This document shows positions 1 to 9,261 of a stretch of DNA of 64,000 bases, one piece after another; the stretch's first letter is position 1, and the number at the start of each line of letters is the position of its first letter. The stretch spans positions 62,001 through 126,000 of the forward strand of contig NZ_ABLD01000014.1 in assembly GCF_000172415.1 (NCBI RefSeq). Reading direction: 5' to 3'. The notes under the pieces were generated by a model that ran no database searches, had not been told where the DNA came from, and saw only the letters and a list, made by a program, of their open reading frames with translations. The DNA is from Paraburkholderia graminis C4D1M (GTDB lineage Bacteria; Pseudomonadota; Gammaproteobacteria; Burkholderiales; Burkholderiaceae). A program made the translations under genes and the position numbers.

Positions 1-122
1 GCGAAACGCTGCGCGGCGAAGTCGCCGCACTGGCAGTGAAGGGCGCTGAACAGATCCTGAAGCGCGAAGTCGACCAGGCAGCTCACGCTGACCTGCTGAA
101 TCAACTGAAAGCCGAGCTCTGA
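1..122 (+). CDS. atpF: ATP synthase Fo subunit b, C-terminal end (partial)
   Basis: This is the last 39 codons of a gene that enters from outside the window. The frame reads through a charged, Ala/Gln-rich helix ending in ...NQLKAEL and a TGA stop at 120-122, as expected for the C-terminal part of the peripheral-stalk b subunit. The b subunit links membrane Fo to the delta subunit on top of F1. It sits two bases upstream of atpH, the standard order. Identity rests mainly on the operon position, because only the tail is present. Confidence 0.85.
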   Translation, partial: ETLRGEVAALAVKGAEQILKREVDQAAHADLLNQLKAEL

Positions 123-124
123 TC

Positions 125-664
125 ATGGCCGAACTTGCAACCATCGCCCGTCCGTACGCAGAAGCGCTGTTTGGCGTGGCCGAAGCTGGTGACATCGCCG
201 CCTGGTCCACGCTCGTGCAGGAGCTGGCACAGGTTGCGCGTCTGCCCGAAGTGCTGTCGATTGCCTCGAGCCCGAAAGTAAGCCGCGCCCAGGTCAGCGA
301 ACTGCTGCTGGCTGCGGTCAAGTCGCCGCTCAAGGACAACGCGCAAGCGAAGAATCTGGTGCAAATGCTGGTGGACAACCATCGTCTGCAATTGCTGCCG
401 GAAATTGCTGTGCAGTTCGAAGAGTTGAAGAACGCCCGCGAAGGGGCGGCCGATGTGCTGATCGTCAGCGCATTTCCGCTCGAAGGCGCGCAGTTGAACG
501 ACCTCGTCGCAAGTCTCGAACGCAAGTTCAAACGCAAGCTGAAGCCGACGGTCGAGATCGACTCGTCGTTGATCGGCGGCGTTCGCGTAACGGTCGGCGA
601 TGAAGTGCTCGATACCTCGGTCCGCGCGCGGCTTGCCAGCATGCAAACGGCTCTGACGGCCTGA
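125..664 (+). CDS. atpH: ATP synthase F1 subunit delta
   Basis: A 179-residue protein of normal length for the delta (OSCP) subunit, which joins the F1 crown to the b-subunit stalk. It begins MAELATIARPYAEALF, the usual N-terminal helix of the family. The C-terminal part has the conserved IDSSLIGGVRV and the ending DTSVRARLASM. The ATG lies two bases after the atpF stop, so the two are probably translationally coupled. The protein is cytoplasmic and membrane-associated. The next gene, atpA, follows after 58 bases. Confidence 0.97.
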   Translation: MAELATIARPYAEALFGVAEAGDIAAWSTLVQELAQVARLPEVLSIASSPKVSRAQVSELLLAAVKSPLKDNAQAKNLVQMLVDNHRLQLLPEIAVQFEELKNAREGAADVLIVSAFPLEGAQLNDLVASLERKFKRKLKPTVEIDSSLIGGVRVTVGDEVLDTSVRARLASMQTALTA

Positions 665-722
665 AGCGCCCACGGCGCTGAAGCGGCTGGCACGCAACAG
701 AATTGACTATCAGGAGCGAATA

Positions 723-2264
723 ATGCAACTCAATCCCTCTGAGATCAGCGAGCTGATCAAGAGCCGGATCCAGGGCCTTGAAGCGAGCGCAGACGTTCGC
801 AACCAGGGCACTGTGATCTCCGTGACCGACGGTATCGTGCGTATTCACGGTCTGTCGGAAGTGATGCAGGGCGAAATGCTCGAATTCCCGGGCAACACCT
901 TCGGTCTCGCGCTGAACCTCGAGCGTGACTCGGTCGGCGCCGTGATTCTGGGTGAGTACGAGCACATCTCCGAAGGCGACATCGTCAAGACGACGGGCCG
1001 CATTCTGGAAGTGCCGGTTGGTCCGGAACTGCTCGGCCGCGTGGTCGACGCACTGGGCAACCCGATCGACGGCAAAGGCCCGATCAACGCAAAGAAGACC
1101 GACGCAATCGAAAAGATCGCTCCGGGCGTGATCTGGCGTAAGTCGGTTTCGGAACCGGTCCAAACCGGCCTGAAGTCGATCGACGCGATGGTGCCGGTTG
1201 GCCGTGGCCAGCGCGAGCTGATCATTGGCGACCGCCAGTGCGGCAAGACCGCAGTCGCCGTCGACGCGATCATCAACCAGAAGGGCAAGAACCTCTTCTG
1301 TATCTACGTCGCGATCGGCCAGAAGGCTTCGTCGATCATGAACGTGGTGCGCAAGCTCGAAGAAACCGGCGCGCTGGAATACACGATCGTCGTCGCCGCT
1401 TCGGCTTCGGAATCGGCTGCCATGCAGTACCTGGCGCCGTACGCCGGCTGCACGATGGGCGAATACTTCCGCGACCGCGGCCAGGACGCGCTGATCGTTT
1501 ATGACGACTTGACCAAGCAGGCTTGGGCATACCGTCAGATCTCGCTGCTGCTGCGCCGTCCGCCGGGCCGTGAAGCGTATCCGGGCGACGTGTTCTATCT
1601 GCACTCGCGTCTGCTGGAGCGTGCTGCTCGCGTGTCGGAAGACTACGTCGAGAAGTTCACCAACGGGGAAGTCAAGGGCAAGAGCGGTTCGCTGACGGCA
1701 CTGCCGGTCATTGAAACGCAAGCTGGCGACGTGACCGCATTCGTTCCGACGAACGTGATCTCGATTACCGACGGCCAGATCTTCCTGGAAACCGACCTCT
1801 TCAACGCAGGTATCCGCCCGGCAATTAACGCTGGCGTGTCGGTGTCGCGCGTCGGCGGTGCGGCTCAGACCAAGGTCGTGAAGAAGCTGTCGGGCGGTAT
1901 CCGTACCGACCTCGCGCAGTATCGTGAGCTGGCAGCATTCGCACAGTTCGCATCGGACCTCGACGAAGCAACCCGCAAGCAGCTCGAGCGTGGTCGCCGT
2001 GTGACCGAACTGCTGAAGCAGCCGCAATATCAGCCGCTGCAAGTGTGGGAACTGGCTATCTCGCTGTTCGCCGCGAACAATGGCTACCTGGACGATCTGG
2101 AAGTGTCGCAAGTGCTGCCGTTCGAAAAGGGCCTGCGCGAATATCTGAAGTCGAGTCACGCTGACCTGGTCAAGCGCATTGAAGACAACAAGGAACTCTC
2201 GAAGGACGACGAAGGCCTGCTGCACACGGCCGTCAAAGACTTCAAGAAGTCCGGCGCTTATTGA
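723..2264 (+). CDS. atpA: ATP synthase F1 subunit alpha
   Basis: A 513-residue alpha subunit, full length for the family. It forms the F1 hexamer with beta and carries the non-catalytic nucleotide sites. The P-loop GDRQCGKT is at about residues 169-176; the fifth position is Cys where E. coli has Thr. The alpha signature region with PAINAGVSVSRVGG lies near residue 365-380. A purine-rich ribosome site (CAGGAGCGAATA) directly precedes the ATG. It is in the usual place between atpH and atpG. Confidence 0.98.
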   Translation: MQLNPSEISELIKSRIQGLEASADVRNQGTVISVTDGIVRIHGLSEVMQGEMLEFPGNTFGLALNLERDSVGAVILGEYEHISEGDIVKTTGRILEVPVGPELLGRVVDALGNPIDGKGPINAKKTDAIEKIAPGVIWRKSVSEPVQTGLKSIDAMVPVGRGQRELIIGDRQCGKTAVAVDAIINQKGKNLFCIYVAIGQKASSIMNVVRKLEETGALEYTIVVAASASESAAMQYLAPYAGCTMGEYFRDRGQDALIVYDDLTKQAWAYRQISLLLRRPPGREAYPGDVFYLHSRLLERAARVSEDYVEKFTNGEVKGKSGSLTALPVIETQAGDVTAFVPTNVISITDGQIFLETDLFNAGIRPAINAGVSVSRVGGAAQTKVVKKLSGGIRTDLAQYRELAAFAQFASDLDEATRKQLERGRRVTELLKQPQYQPLQVWELAISLFAANNGYLDDLEVSQVLPFEKGLREYLKSSHADLVKRIEDNKELSKDDEGLLHTAVKDFKKSGAY

Positions 2265-2403
2265 TCCGCGAGTGATCCGCAAGGCATAAAAGGACTTTGA
2301 AGCGGCGCGGGCCGCATGTGTACGCTCCCGCGCTGTTTCGATCGCTTTGCATGGGACCTGGGTCAGCGCTCAGGCGCTAACCCCGGCCGACAAGGAGCAA
2401 GCA

Positions 2404-3288
2404 ATGGCTGGAATGAAGGAAATTCGCGGCAAGATCAAGAGCGTGCAAAACACGCGCAAGATCACGAAAGCGATGGAGATGGTGGCCGCATCGAAGATGC
2501 GTCGCGCTCAGGAGCGCATGCGCGCTGCTCGCCCGTACGCCGACAAGGTCCGCGATATTGCTGCACACATGAGCCGTGCGAACCCGGAGTATCGTCACCC
2601 GTTCATGGTGTCGAACGAAGGCGCGAAGACGGCGGGCATCATCCTCGTCACGACCGACAAAGGTCTGTGCGGCGGCATGAACACCAATGTGCTGCGCGCG
2701 GCGCTGCAGAAGTTCAAGGAACTCGAAGGTCAGGGCAAGACGATCGAAGCAACTGCGATCGGCACCAAGGGTCTGGGTTTTCTGAACCGTCTGCGCGCGA
2801 AGGTGGTATCGAATGTCGTGCATCTCGGCGACACGCCGCATCTGGAAAAGCTGATCGGCGCGGTGAAGGTGCAGCTCGATCTGTACTCGGAAGGCAAGGT
2901 TTCGGCGGTGTATCTCGCGTACACGCGCTTCGTCAATACGATGAAGCAGGAGCCGGTGATCGAGCAACTGCTGCCGCTGTCGGCGGATCAGTTCGAGCGC
3001 AAGGAAGAGCAGGGCGCGACGCCGACCACGCAGTGGGACTACATCTACGAGCCGGATGCGCAGGCAGTGGTCGATGAACTGCTGGTGCGTTATGTCGAGG
3101 CGCTGGTCTATCAGGCCGTCGCGGAAAACATGGCGTCGGAGCAGTCGGCCCGCATGGTCGCCATGAAGGCCGCTTCGGACAACGCGAAGACGGTCATCAA
3201 CGAACTGCAGCTTGTGTACAACAAGAGCCGTCAGGCCGCGATCACGAAAGAACTGTCGGAAATCGTCGGTGGCGCGGCGGCGGTCTGA
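2404..3288 (+). CDS. atpG: ATP synthase F1 subunit gamma
   Basis: A 294-residue gamma subunit, the rotating central shaft of F1. The reading frame is open further upstream, but I place the start at the ATG giving MAGMKEIRGKIKSVQNTRKI. It has an AAGGAG ribosome site about seven bases ahead and matches the family N-terminus (helix, then MEMVAASKMRRAQ). The conserved C-terminal helix contains ARMVAMKAASDNA. The 139 bases between atpA and atpG are non-coding, longer than the other gaps here. Confidence 0.97.
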   Translation: MAGMKEIRGKIKSVQNTRKITKAMEMVAASKMRRAQERMRAARPYADKVRDIAAHMSRANPEYRHPFMVSNEGAKTAGIILVTTDKGLCGGMNTNVLRAALQKFKELEGQGKTIEATAIGTKGLGFLNRLRAKVVSNVVHLGDTPHLEKLIGAVKVQLDLYSEGKVSAVYLAYTRFVNTMKQEPVIEQLLPLSADQFERKEEQGATPTTQWDYIYEPDAQAVVDELLVRYVEALVYQAVAENMASEQSARMVAMKAASDNAKTVINELQLVYNKSRQAAITKELSEIVGGAAAV

Positions 3289-3413
3289 CCTTCCGGTCAG
3301 GCAATCCGCTTCGTGTGCGCCCGTGTGGCGCACCGTCCGGGCAACGGTCTGGGCGATCCCATCGAAACAGCGCCTTTGCGCGAGTGAAGAATTGAGTATC
3401 TAAAGGAAAAGCG

Positions 3414-4808
3414 ATGAGTACTACTGCTTTGGTAGAAGGCAAGATCGTACAGTGCATCGGCGCCGTTATCGACGTGGAATTTCCGCGTACGGACATGCCG
3501 AAGATTTACGACGCGCTCATTCTCGAAGGTTCGGAACTGACCCTCGAAGTCCAGCAACAGCTGGGCGACGGCGTTGTCCGTACCATCTGTCTGGGTGCAT
3601 CCGACGGTCTGCGCCGCGGCACGGTCGTGAAGAACACGGGCCATCCGATCAGCGTGCCGGTCGGCAAGCCGACGCTGGGCCGGATCATGGACGTGCTGGG
3701 TCGTCCGATCGACGAAGCCGGTCCGATCAACTCGGACGTGGTTCGCGGTATTCACCAGAAGGCTCCGGCGTTCGACGAACTGTCGCCGTCGACCGAACTG
3801 CTCGAAACCGGCATCAAGGTTATCGACCTGATCTGCCCGTTCGCGAAGGGCGGTAAGGTTGGCCTGTTCGGTGGCGCCGGCGTGGGCAAGACCGTGAACA
3901 TGATGGAACTCATCAACAACATCGCCAAGGAACACGGTGGTTACTCCGTGTTCGCCGGTGTTGGCGAGCGTACCCGCGAAGGGAACGACTTCTATCATGA
4001 AATGAAGGACTCGAACGTTCTGGACAAGGTCGCGCTGGTGTACGGCCAGATGAACGAGCCGCCGGGCAACCGTCTCCGCGTCGCGCTGACCGGCCTGACG
4101 ATGGCTGAGCACTTCCGTGACGAAGGTCTCGACGTGCTGTTCTTCGTCGACAACATCTACCGTTTCACGCTGGCCGGTACTGAAGTGTCGGCACTGCTCG
4201 GCCGTATGCCGTCGGCAGTGGGCTATCAGCCGACGCTGGCTGAAGAAATGGGCAAGCTGCAAGAGCGTATTACGTCGACCAAGACCGGCTCGATCACGTC
4301 GGTTCAGGCCGTGTACGTCCCTGCGGATGACTTGACCGACCCGTCGCCGGCTACGACTTTCGGCCACCTGGACGCAACGGTCGTGCTGTCGCGTGACATC
4401 GCTTCGCTGGGTATCTACCCGGCCGTGGACCCGCTCGATTCGACCTCGCGTCAGATCGACCCGAACGTGATCGGCGAAGAGCATTACTCGATCACGCGCG
4501 GCGTGCAGCAAACGCTGCAGCGCTACAAGGAATTGCGCGACATTATCGCGATTCTGGGCATGGACGAACTGGCGCCGGAAGACAAGCTCGCCGTGGCGCG
4601 CGCTCGTAAGATCCAGCGTTTCCTGTCGCAGCCGTTCCACGTCGCTGAAGTGTTCACGGGCTCGCCGGGCAAGTACGTTCCGCTGAAGGAAACGATCCGC
4701 GGCTTCAAGATGATCGTTGAAGGCGAGTGCGACCACCTGCCGGAACAAGCCTTCTACATGGTCGGCACGATCGACGAAGCCTTCGAAAAGGCCAAGAAGA
4801 TCCAGTAA
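3414..4808 (+). CDS. atpD: ATP synthase F1 subunit beta
   Basis: A 464-residue catalytic beta subunit. The P-loop GGAGVGKT is at residues 153-160, followed by GERTREGND and the VALVYGQMNEPPG motif that carries catalytic and nucleotide-binding residues. The DELSEED-type loop appears here as MDELAPEDK. It makes ATP from ADP and phosphate, driven by gamma rotation. The start is ATG after an AAAGGAAAAGCG ribosome site. Length and order match the family. Confidence 0.98.
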   Translation: MSTTALVEGKIVQCIGAVIDVEFPRTDMPKIYDALILEGSELTLEVQQQLGDGVVRTICLGASDGLRRGTVVKNTGHPISVPVGKPTLGRIMDVLGRPIDEAGPINSDVVRGIHQKAPAFDELSPSTELLETGIKVIDLICPFAKGGKVGLFGGAGVGKTVNMMELINNIAKEHGGYSVFAGVGERTREGNDFYHEMKDSNVLDKVALVYGQMNEPPGNRLRVALTGLTMAEHFRDEGLDVLFFVDNIYRFTLAGTEVSALLGRMPSAVGYQPTLAEEMGKLQERITSTKTGSITSVQAVYVPADDLTDPSPATTFGHLDATVVLSRDIASLGIYPAVDPLDSTSRQIDPNVIGEEHYSITRGVQQTLQRYKELRDIIAILGMDELAPEDKLAVARARKIQRFLSQPFHVAEVFTGSPGKYVPLKETIRGFKMIVEGECDHLPEQAFYMVGTIDEAFEKAKKIQ

Positions 4809-4920
4809 AGGTCGGGTGTAACGAAGCGGGCGCCGGAGTCCGCGCTTATTGGATGCTCTCAGGGCATCCCACACGCGAAGCCGGTGCCTCTCACTACGCT
4901 CAACCCAGGAGTCGACATTT

Positions 4921-5346
4921 ATGGCAACTATCAAGGTAGACGTCGTCAGCGCGGAAGAGCAGATCTTCTCGGGCCAGGCGAAGTTCGTCGCGCTGCCGGG
5001 CGAGGCAGGTGAACTCGGCATTCTGCCGGGCCACACGCCGCTCATCACGCGGATTCGTCCGGGTGCGGTGCGCATCGAAGCTGAAAACGGCGAAGAAGAG
5101 TTTGTGTTCGTCGCTGGCGGCATTCTCGAAATCCAGCCGGGCGCTGTGACGGTTCTCGCCGACACCGCAATCCGCGGCAAGGATCTCGACGAAGCGAAGG
5201 CCGAAGACGCGCGCAAGCGCGCGGAAGAAGCACTGCAGAACACGGGCTCGAACCTCGAGTACGCAACCGCGCAAGCGGAACTGGCGTACGCGACGGCTCA
5301 GCTTGCTGCGATCCAGCGTTTGCGCAAGCTGCGCGGTCAAGGCTAA
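4921..5346 (+). CDS. atpC: ATP synthase F1 subunit epsilon
   Basis: A 141-residue epsilon subunit. It has an N-terminal beta-sandwich (ATIKVDVVSAEEQIFSG..., LPGEAGELGILPGHTPL) and a C-terminal two-helix arm rich in Ala, Glu and Arg from about residue 90. Epsilon couples rotation to Fo and inhibits ATP hydrolysis. The frame is open for 24 codons upstream, but the ATG preceded by CAGGAGTCGACATTT fits the family N-terminus. It is the last gene of the operon; a strong terminator follows 24 bases later. Confidence 0.96.
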   Translation: MATIKVDVVSAEEQIFSGQAKFVALPGEAGELGILPGHTPLITRIRPGAVRIEAENGEEEFVFVAGGILEIQPGAVTVLADTAIRGKDLDEAKAEDARKRAEEALQNTGSNLEYATAQAELAYATAQLAAIQRLRKLRGQG

Positions 5347-5370
5347 GCAGCACGTTTGAGAAAAGTAGAG

Positions 5371-5400
5371 AAAAAGCAGCCCGCGTGGCTGCTTTTTTTT
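5371..5400 (+). terminator. Rho-independent terminator of the atp operon
   Basis: An 11-bp perfect stem (AAAAAGCAGCC / GGCTGCTTTTT) with a CGCGT loop, ending in eight T residues, 24 bases after the atpC stop. Confidence 0.93.
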
Positions 5401-5596
5401 GACCTCGACTTGACGTTTACGGAAAGGTAATCGACATTATGTGTCCGTGACCGCCCGCGCGACTGCCGGCCACGAAGAGCCGTCGACACGAGCGGACCTG
5501 CTGCGGGTAAGACTTGATGCCGGACGACCGCGCGCCGGTGGCACAATCGGTTTCAAAATCATTTCAATAGGGCGAATTGCTCACGGAGACAGCACC

Positions 5597-7327
5597 ATGG
5601 CAACGCAAGTGTCAGGCGAAGGCGCAATCATCCAGCCGAAAGACGGGCTCTCGTACGTCCGTGGATCGACAGACATTCCGTTGAGCGAAGCGACCATCGG
5701 CGAGTTTTTGCGCGAGACCGTCAGGCGCTTTCCGGACCGGCCCGCGGTGGTGTTTCGAGAGCAGCGAATTCGGTGGACATGGAAGGAATTCGCCGACGAA
5801 GTGGACATTTTGGCCGCCGGATTGCTCGCGCTGGGCATTGCGAAGGGCGATCGCGTTGGCATCTGGTCGCCGAATCGCGTCGAATGGCTGCTGACGCAGT
5901 TCGCGACGGCGCGCATCGGCGCGGTGCTCGTCAACATCAATCCGGCTTACCGGCTTTCCGAGCTCGAATACGCGCTGAACAAGGTCGGCTGCAAGGCGAT
6001 AGTCGCGGCGGAGCGCTTCAAGACGTCTATGTATCTGGAGATGCTGCAGCAACTCGCGCCCGAGCTTGCGACGCATGCGCCCGGCGATCTGCATGCGGCT
6101 CGATTGCCGGAACTGCGCTACGTCATCCGCATGTGCGACACCGAAACGCCGGGCATGCTCAGCTTCTCCGACTTGATCGAGCAGGGGCGTGCGACCCTCG
6201 ACGTCGCTCGGCTCGATGCAATCGGCGAGACGCTGTCGTGTCACGAGGCGATCAACATCCAGTTCACCAGCGGCACGACCGGCAATCCGAAGGGCGCGAC
6301 GCTCACGCATAGCAACGTGGTCAACAACGCGCGTTATATCGCGATGGCCATGAACCTGAGCGAGCAGGACGCGCTGTGCATCCCGGTGCCGCTCTATCAC
6401 TGCTTTGGAATGGTGCTGGCCGTGCTGGCGTGCGTGTCGGTGGGCGCGAACATGGTATTTCCGGGCGAGGCTTTCGACCCGGCGGCGACGCTCGCGGCCG
6501 TCACCGAAGAGCAGTGCACGGCTTTGCACGGCGTGCCGACCATGTTCATCGCGGAACTCGATCATCCGGATTTTGCCTCGTATGACCTCTCGCGCCTGCG
6601 CACGGGCATCATGGCGGGCTCGCCGTGCCCCATCGAGACGATGAAGAAGGTCGTCTCGAGGATGCATCTGAGCGAGATCACGATTGCTTATGGCATGACG
6701 GAGACGAGCCCTGTGTCGTTCCAGAGCTCGACCACCGATCCGCTCGACAAGCGCACGACCACCGTCGGCCGAATCCAGCCTCACCTGGAGGTGAAAATCA
6801 TCGATCCGCTTGGCAACATCGTACCGGTCGGCGAAACGGGCGAGCTGTGTACGCGCGGCTATTCGGTGATGCAGGGCTATTGGGGCGACGAAGAAAAAAC
6901 GCGCGAGAGCATCGTGGATGGCTGGATGCACACTGGCGACCTGGCGACGCTCGACGCCGAAGGCTATTGCAACATCGTCGGCCGTCTGAAGGACATGCTG
7001 ATTCGCGGCGGCGAGAACGTCTATCCACGTGAGATCGAGGAGTTCCTGTTCCGCCATCCGAAGATCCAGAGCGTGCAGGTATTCGGCGTGCCGGACGCGA
7101 AGTACGGCGAGGAAGTGTGCGCGTGGGTCGTGCTGCGTTCAGGCGAACAGGCGACGGCAGAGGAAATCCAGCAGTTCTGTCATGGCCAGATCGCGCATTA
7201 CAAGGTGCCCAAGTACATTCGTTTCGTCGACGAACTGCCGATGACCGTGACCGGCAAGGTGCAGAAGTTCGTCATGCGCCAGCGCATGATCGACGAACTG
7301 AAGCTGGAGCAAGGGAAGACCGCCTGA
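5597..7327 (+). CDS. AMP-forming acyl-CoA ligase (FadD/medium-chain type)
   Basis: A 576-residue member of the ANL superfamily, which activates a carboxylic acid to an acyl-adenylate and then an acyl-CoA. The P-loop-like motif TSGTTGNPKG is at residues 224-233. YGMTETSP follows in the middle, and YCNIVGRLKDMLIRGGENVYP near the C-terminal hinge includes the GRxKD motif. The catalytic Lys is in MTVTGKVQKF near the end. I chose ATG 5597 because it follows a CACGGAGAC ribosome site and the usual N-terminus. The acid specificity (medium- or long-chain) cannot be read from the sequence. It is a single gene with its own terminator. Confidence 0.9.
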   Translation: MATQVSGEGAIIQPKDGLSYVRGSTDIPLSEATIGEFLRETVRRFPDRPAVVFREQRIRWTWKEFADEVDILAAGLLALGIAKGDRVGIWSPNRVEWLLTQFATARIGAVLVNINPAYRLSELEYALNKVGCKAIVAAERFKTSMYLEMLQQLAPELATHAPGDLHAARLPELRYVIRMCDTETPGMLSFSDLIEQGRATLDVARLDAIGETLSCHEAINIQFTSGTTGNPKGATLTHSNVVNNARYIAMAMNLSEQDALCIPVPLYHCFGMVLAVLACVSVGANMVFPGEAFDPAATLAAVTEEQCTALHGVPTMFIAELDHPDFASYDLSRLRTGIMAGSPCPIETMKKVVSRMHLSEITIAYGMTETSPVSFQSSTTDPLDKRTTTVGRIQPHLEVKIIDPLGNIVPVGETGELCTRGYSVMQGYWGDEEKTRESIVDGWMHTGDLATLDAEGYCNIVGRLKDMLIRGGENVYPREIEEFLFRHPKIQSVQVFGVPDAKYGEEVCAWVVLRSGEQATAEEIQQFCHGQIAHYKVPKYIRFVDELPMTVTGKVQKFVMRQRMIDELKLEQGKTA

Positions 7328-7360
7328 ACGGCGCGAACGCAAAGCCATTGCAAAAAAAAA

Positions 7361-7388
7361 GAAGGCCGCCCTCGGGCGGCCTTCTTTA
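7361..7388 (+). terminator. Terminator after the acyl-CoA ligase gene
   Basis: A ten-base-pair stem (GAAGGCCGCC / GGCGGCCTTC) around CTCG, preceded by nine A and followed by TTTAT. It can act in both directions, but the position fits the ligase gene. Confidence 0.85.
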
Positions 7389-7501
7389 TCGCCGCAATCA
7401 TGCTGCACGCCGCGAATTTCACACATGGCCAAATCGTCGAAACAGCGCGAACTAGCAGGTAAAAGCTGCCATCTTGCACTGCGCAAACGTTTGGCGAGAC
7501 G

Positions 7502-7527
7502 AAAAAAAAGCGGGCCTGGAGCCCGCT
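7502..7527 (-). terminator. Terminator of the minus-strand mini-ORF transcript
   Basis: On the minus strand the stem AGCGGGC / GCCCGCT (loop TCCAG) is followed by a run of eight T. It starts 13 bases past the stop of the 40-codon ORF at 7540-7662, so it probably ends that transcript. Confidence 0.8.
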
Positions 7528-7539
7528 AAAAACCACACG

Positions 7540-7662
7540 CTACGGGGTTAGCGCGAGGAGACCAAAGTAGGAACCAACTGAGACGACGACCCTGCGTCGA
7601 CTACGGCCCCAGCAGGGATGCCCCTTCACAGGGCTTCGGCCTAAGCCGACCGGCAAGTGCAT
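7540..7662 (-). CDS. Unrecognised 40-residue mini-protein or leader peptide
   Basis: An ATG-to-TAG reading frame of 40 codons in a region without other genes. The product is basic in the middle (GRSRRRVVV), has Cys-Trp at about residues 17-18 and ends in a hydrophobic tail SYFGLLALTP. The stop is followed within 13 bases by an intrinsic terminator, so a short discrete transcript is likely. The ribosome site is weak (GAGCGG about eight bases ahead). Several short inverted repeats lie within the frame, so the RNA itself may be functional. I do not recognise a family. It could be a small protein, a leader peptide or a chance frame in an sRNA. Confidence 0.5.
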   Translation of the reverse strand: MHLPVGLGRSPVKGHPCWGRSRRRVVVSVGSYFGLLALTP

Positions 7663-8255
7663 CGTATCCGCTCACACCACGCACCCCGCCACATCCGTGT
7701 TGAAACCGTTGAGGGCATTGTGGGCGAATTAATCCAGGAGCGCCGTAACAAAGTGTTTCAGGTTGTAACGCCCGCCAGATAAGGCGTTGCGGGATTTATT
7801 GCGGAAATGAACTGTTAAAAAAGCAAGTTTTACCGATGACTACAGCGCAATTTAATACGCTTGTTTCATGCTATTCGTGAAGCATGGCGCCGCATAAATC
7901 GTTAAGGCGATTCCGCATGAAATGGTTGCAGATTCATCTTTCCGATCATGAACCGTCGCTGTTACAACTCAATGGACGATGCCCAAAATTTTAGCAGCGA
8001 CGCTTGCAACCATGAATGCGCCGCAGCAAAGGGAGTCGGCGTCAAAAGCGCACGAGGGTCTGTTCACCGGTCCAGCCAGGTTTCAGTCTCGTTCGACTCG
8101 CGCGAAGCTCACGCCGCCGCGTTACATTAAGCCGCCCGGGTTTTGTGCAGGCATAACCACGCGGGCAGCCGTTCGAAACAGAAACTCGCGCGGCCGCGCG
8201 CCGTCCTCGAGCGCATCAAGAGGGCATCAAGAAACGCCACGGCCGCACCCTCACC
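7663..8255. other. Gene-poor region between mini-ORF and pheC-like gene
   Basis: About 590 bases without a convincing gene. The part at about 7720-7990 is more AT-rich than the surroundings, as expected for a promoter region, but I could not fix a well-spaced -35/-10 pair. Reading frames present here lack ribosome sites and recognisable products. Confidence 0.5.
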
Positions 8256-9053
8256 TCACTTCAACCACTTATCCGACACGGCCTGATATTCGCCCGTAGC
8301 TCGCGCCAGGTGCAGCCATTGGTCGACGTACTGCTGGAAAGCCACGTCGCCGCGCGGCAACAGCCACGCCTTTTCGCCGTACTGGAACGGCTTGTCCGGA
8401 TGCACCGAGCACAGGCCGGGATTGAGCTTTTGCTGTAACAGGGTCTCGGACGCGTCCGTCACCATCACATCGGCTTTGCCCGCGAGAATCTGCTTGAAGA
8501 TCGTCACGTTGTCCGGATAGACGGTCATGTTCGCGTGCGAAAAGAACTGCTTCGCGAAACGTTCGTTGGTGCCGCCCGGATTCACGATCACGCGCGTTGC
8601 GGGCTGGTCGATCTGCGCCACGGTCTGATACTTGTTGACGTCGTCGCAACGGACGATCGGCGTTTTGCCGTCGACCATATAAGCCTGCGTGAAGAACGCG
8701 CGCTTTTGCCGCTCGAGCGTCGGCGAAACACCGCCCACGCCGATATCGCACTTGGCGACGAAGTCGTTCATCAGGTTCGACCACGAAGTCTTGACGTACT
8801 CCGCCTTGACGCCGAGCGACTTGGCAAGCGACTCCGTCATGTCGATGTCGATGCCTTCGAACTGGCCGTCCGTCTTATAGAACGAATACGGCTTGTAGTC
8901 GCCGGTCGTACAGGCCCGCAGCGTGCCGCGAGCGAGAATGTCATCAAGCCGCGAAGCTGTCGCGGGTGTGCCGGACGCTTGCGCCTGAACCGCGCCACTG
9001 TGGATTAGTACGCCCGCCACGACGCTGAGCAATGCGAGTGCAACCTTCTTCAT
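8256..9053 (-). CDS. Periplasmic PheC-like cyclohexadienyl dehydratase / solute-binding protein
   Basis: A 265-residue exported protein with a signal peptide (MKKVALALLSVVAGVLIHSG..., likely cut after VQA). The mature part has the type II periplasmic binding fold. It resembles Pseudomonas PheC along its length: TTGDYKPYSF, TSWSNLMNDF, LERQKRAFF, DGKTPI, VNPGGTNERFA and YPDNVTIF. PheC converts prephenate or arogenate to phenylpyruvate or phenylalanine in the periplasm, and it arose from a binding protein. A plain amino-acid binding protein is the alternative, but no ABC permease genes adjoin it. AGGAG lies ahead of the ATG. The gene is divergent from hemE. Confidence 0.75.
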   Translation of the reverse strand: MKKVALALLSVVAGVLIHSGAVQAQASGTPATASRLDDILARGTLRACTTGDYKPYSFYKTDGQFEGIDIDMTESLAKSLGVKAEYVKTSWSNLMNDFVAKCDIGVGGVSPTLERQKRAFFTQAYMVDGKTPIVRCDDVNKYQTVAQIDQPATRVIVNPGGTNERFAKQFFSHANMTVYPDNVTIFKQILAGKADVMVTDASETLLQQKLNPGLCSVHPDKPFQYGEKAWLLPRGDVAFQQYVDQWLHLARATGEYQAVSDKWLK

Positions 9054-9261
9054 TGAGTCTCCTTGGTTATGCGTTGTTATAAGGCTGTCGGATGATAGCC
9101 CGGCAATTTTGCCTTGAACATCGGCCGTTCGGCCAGGTTGCAGTAGGGCGACCTTCTGCCGAAAATGGCCTGAACTCGCGCACCGCAGTTATTGCCCGCA
9201 TTGGACGGAATGCGGCGGCGTCGTCCGGTAAAATGCCCCTTTGCCCTCAGTCGCACGCAAC

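Noticed and set aside
3297..5243. A 648-codon minus-strand frame over atpD and atpC
   Set aside because: Antisense shadow of highly conserved ATP synthase genes; no recognisable domain.
7502..7760. 6S, tmRNA, SRP RNA or RNase P RNA
   Set aside because: The hairpin and conserved-loop signatures I know for these RNAs were not found in the region; only a terminator and a short ORF were.
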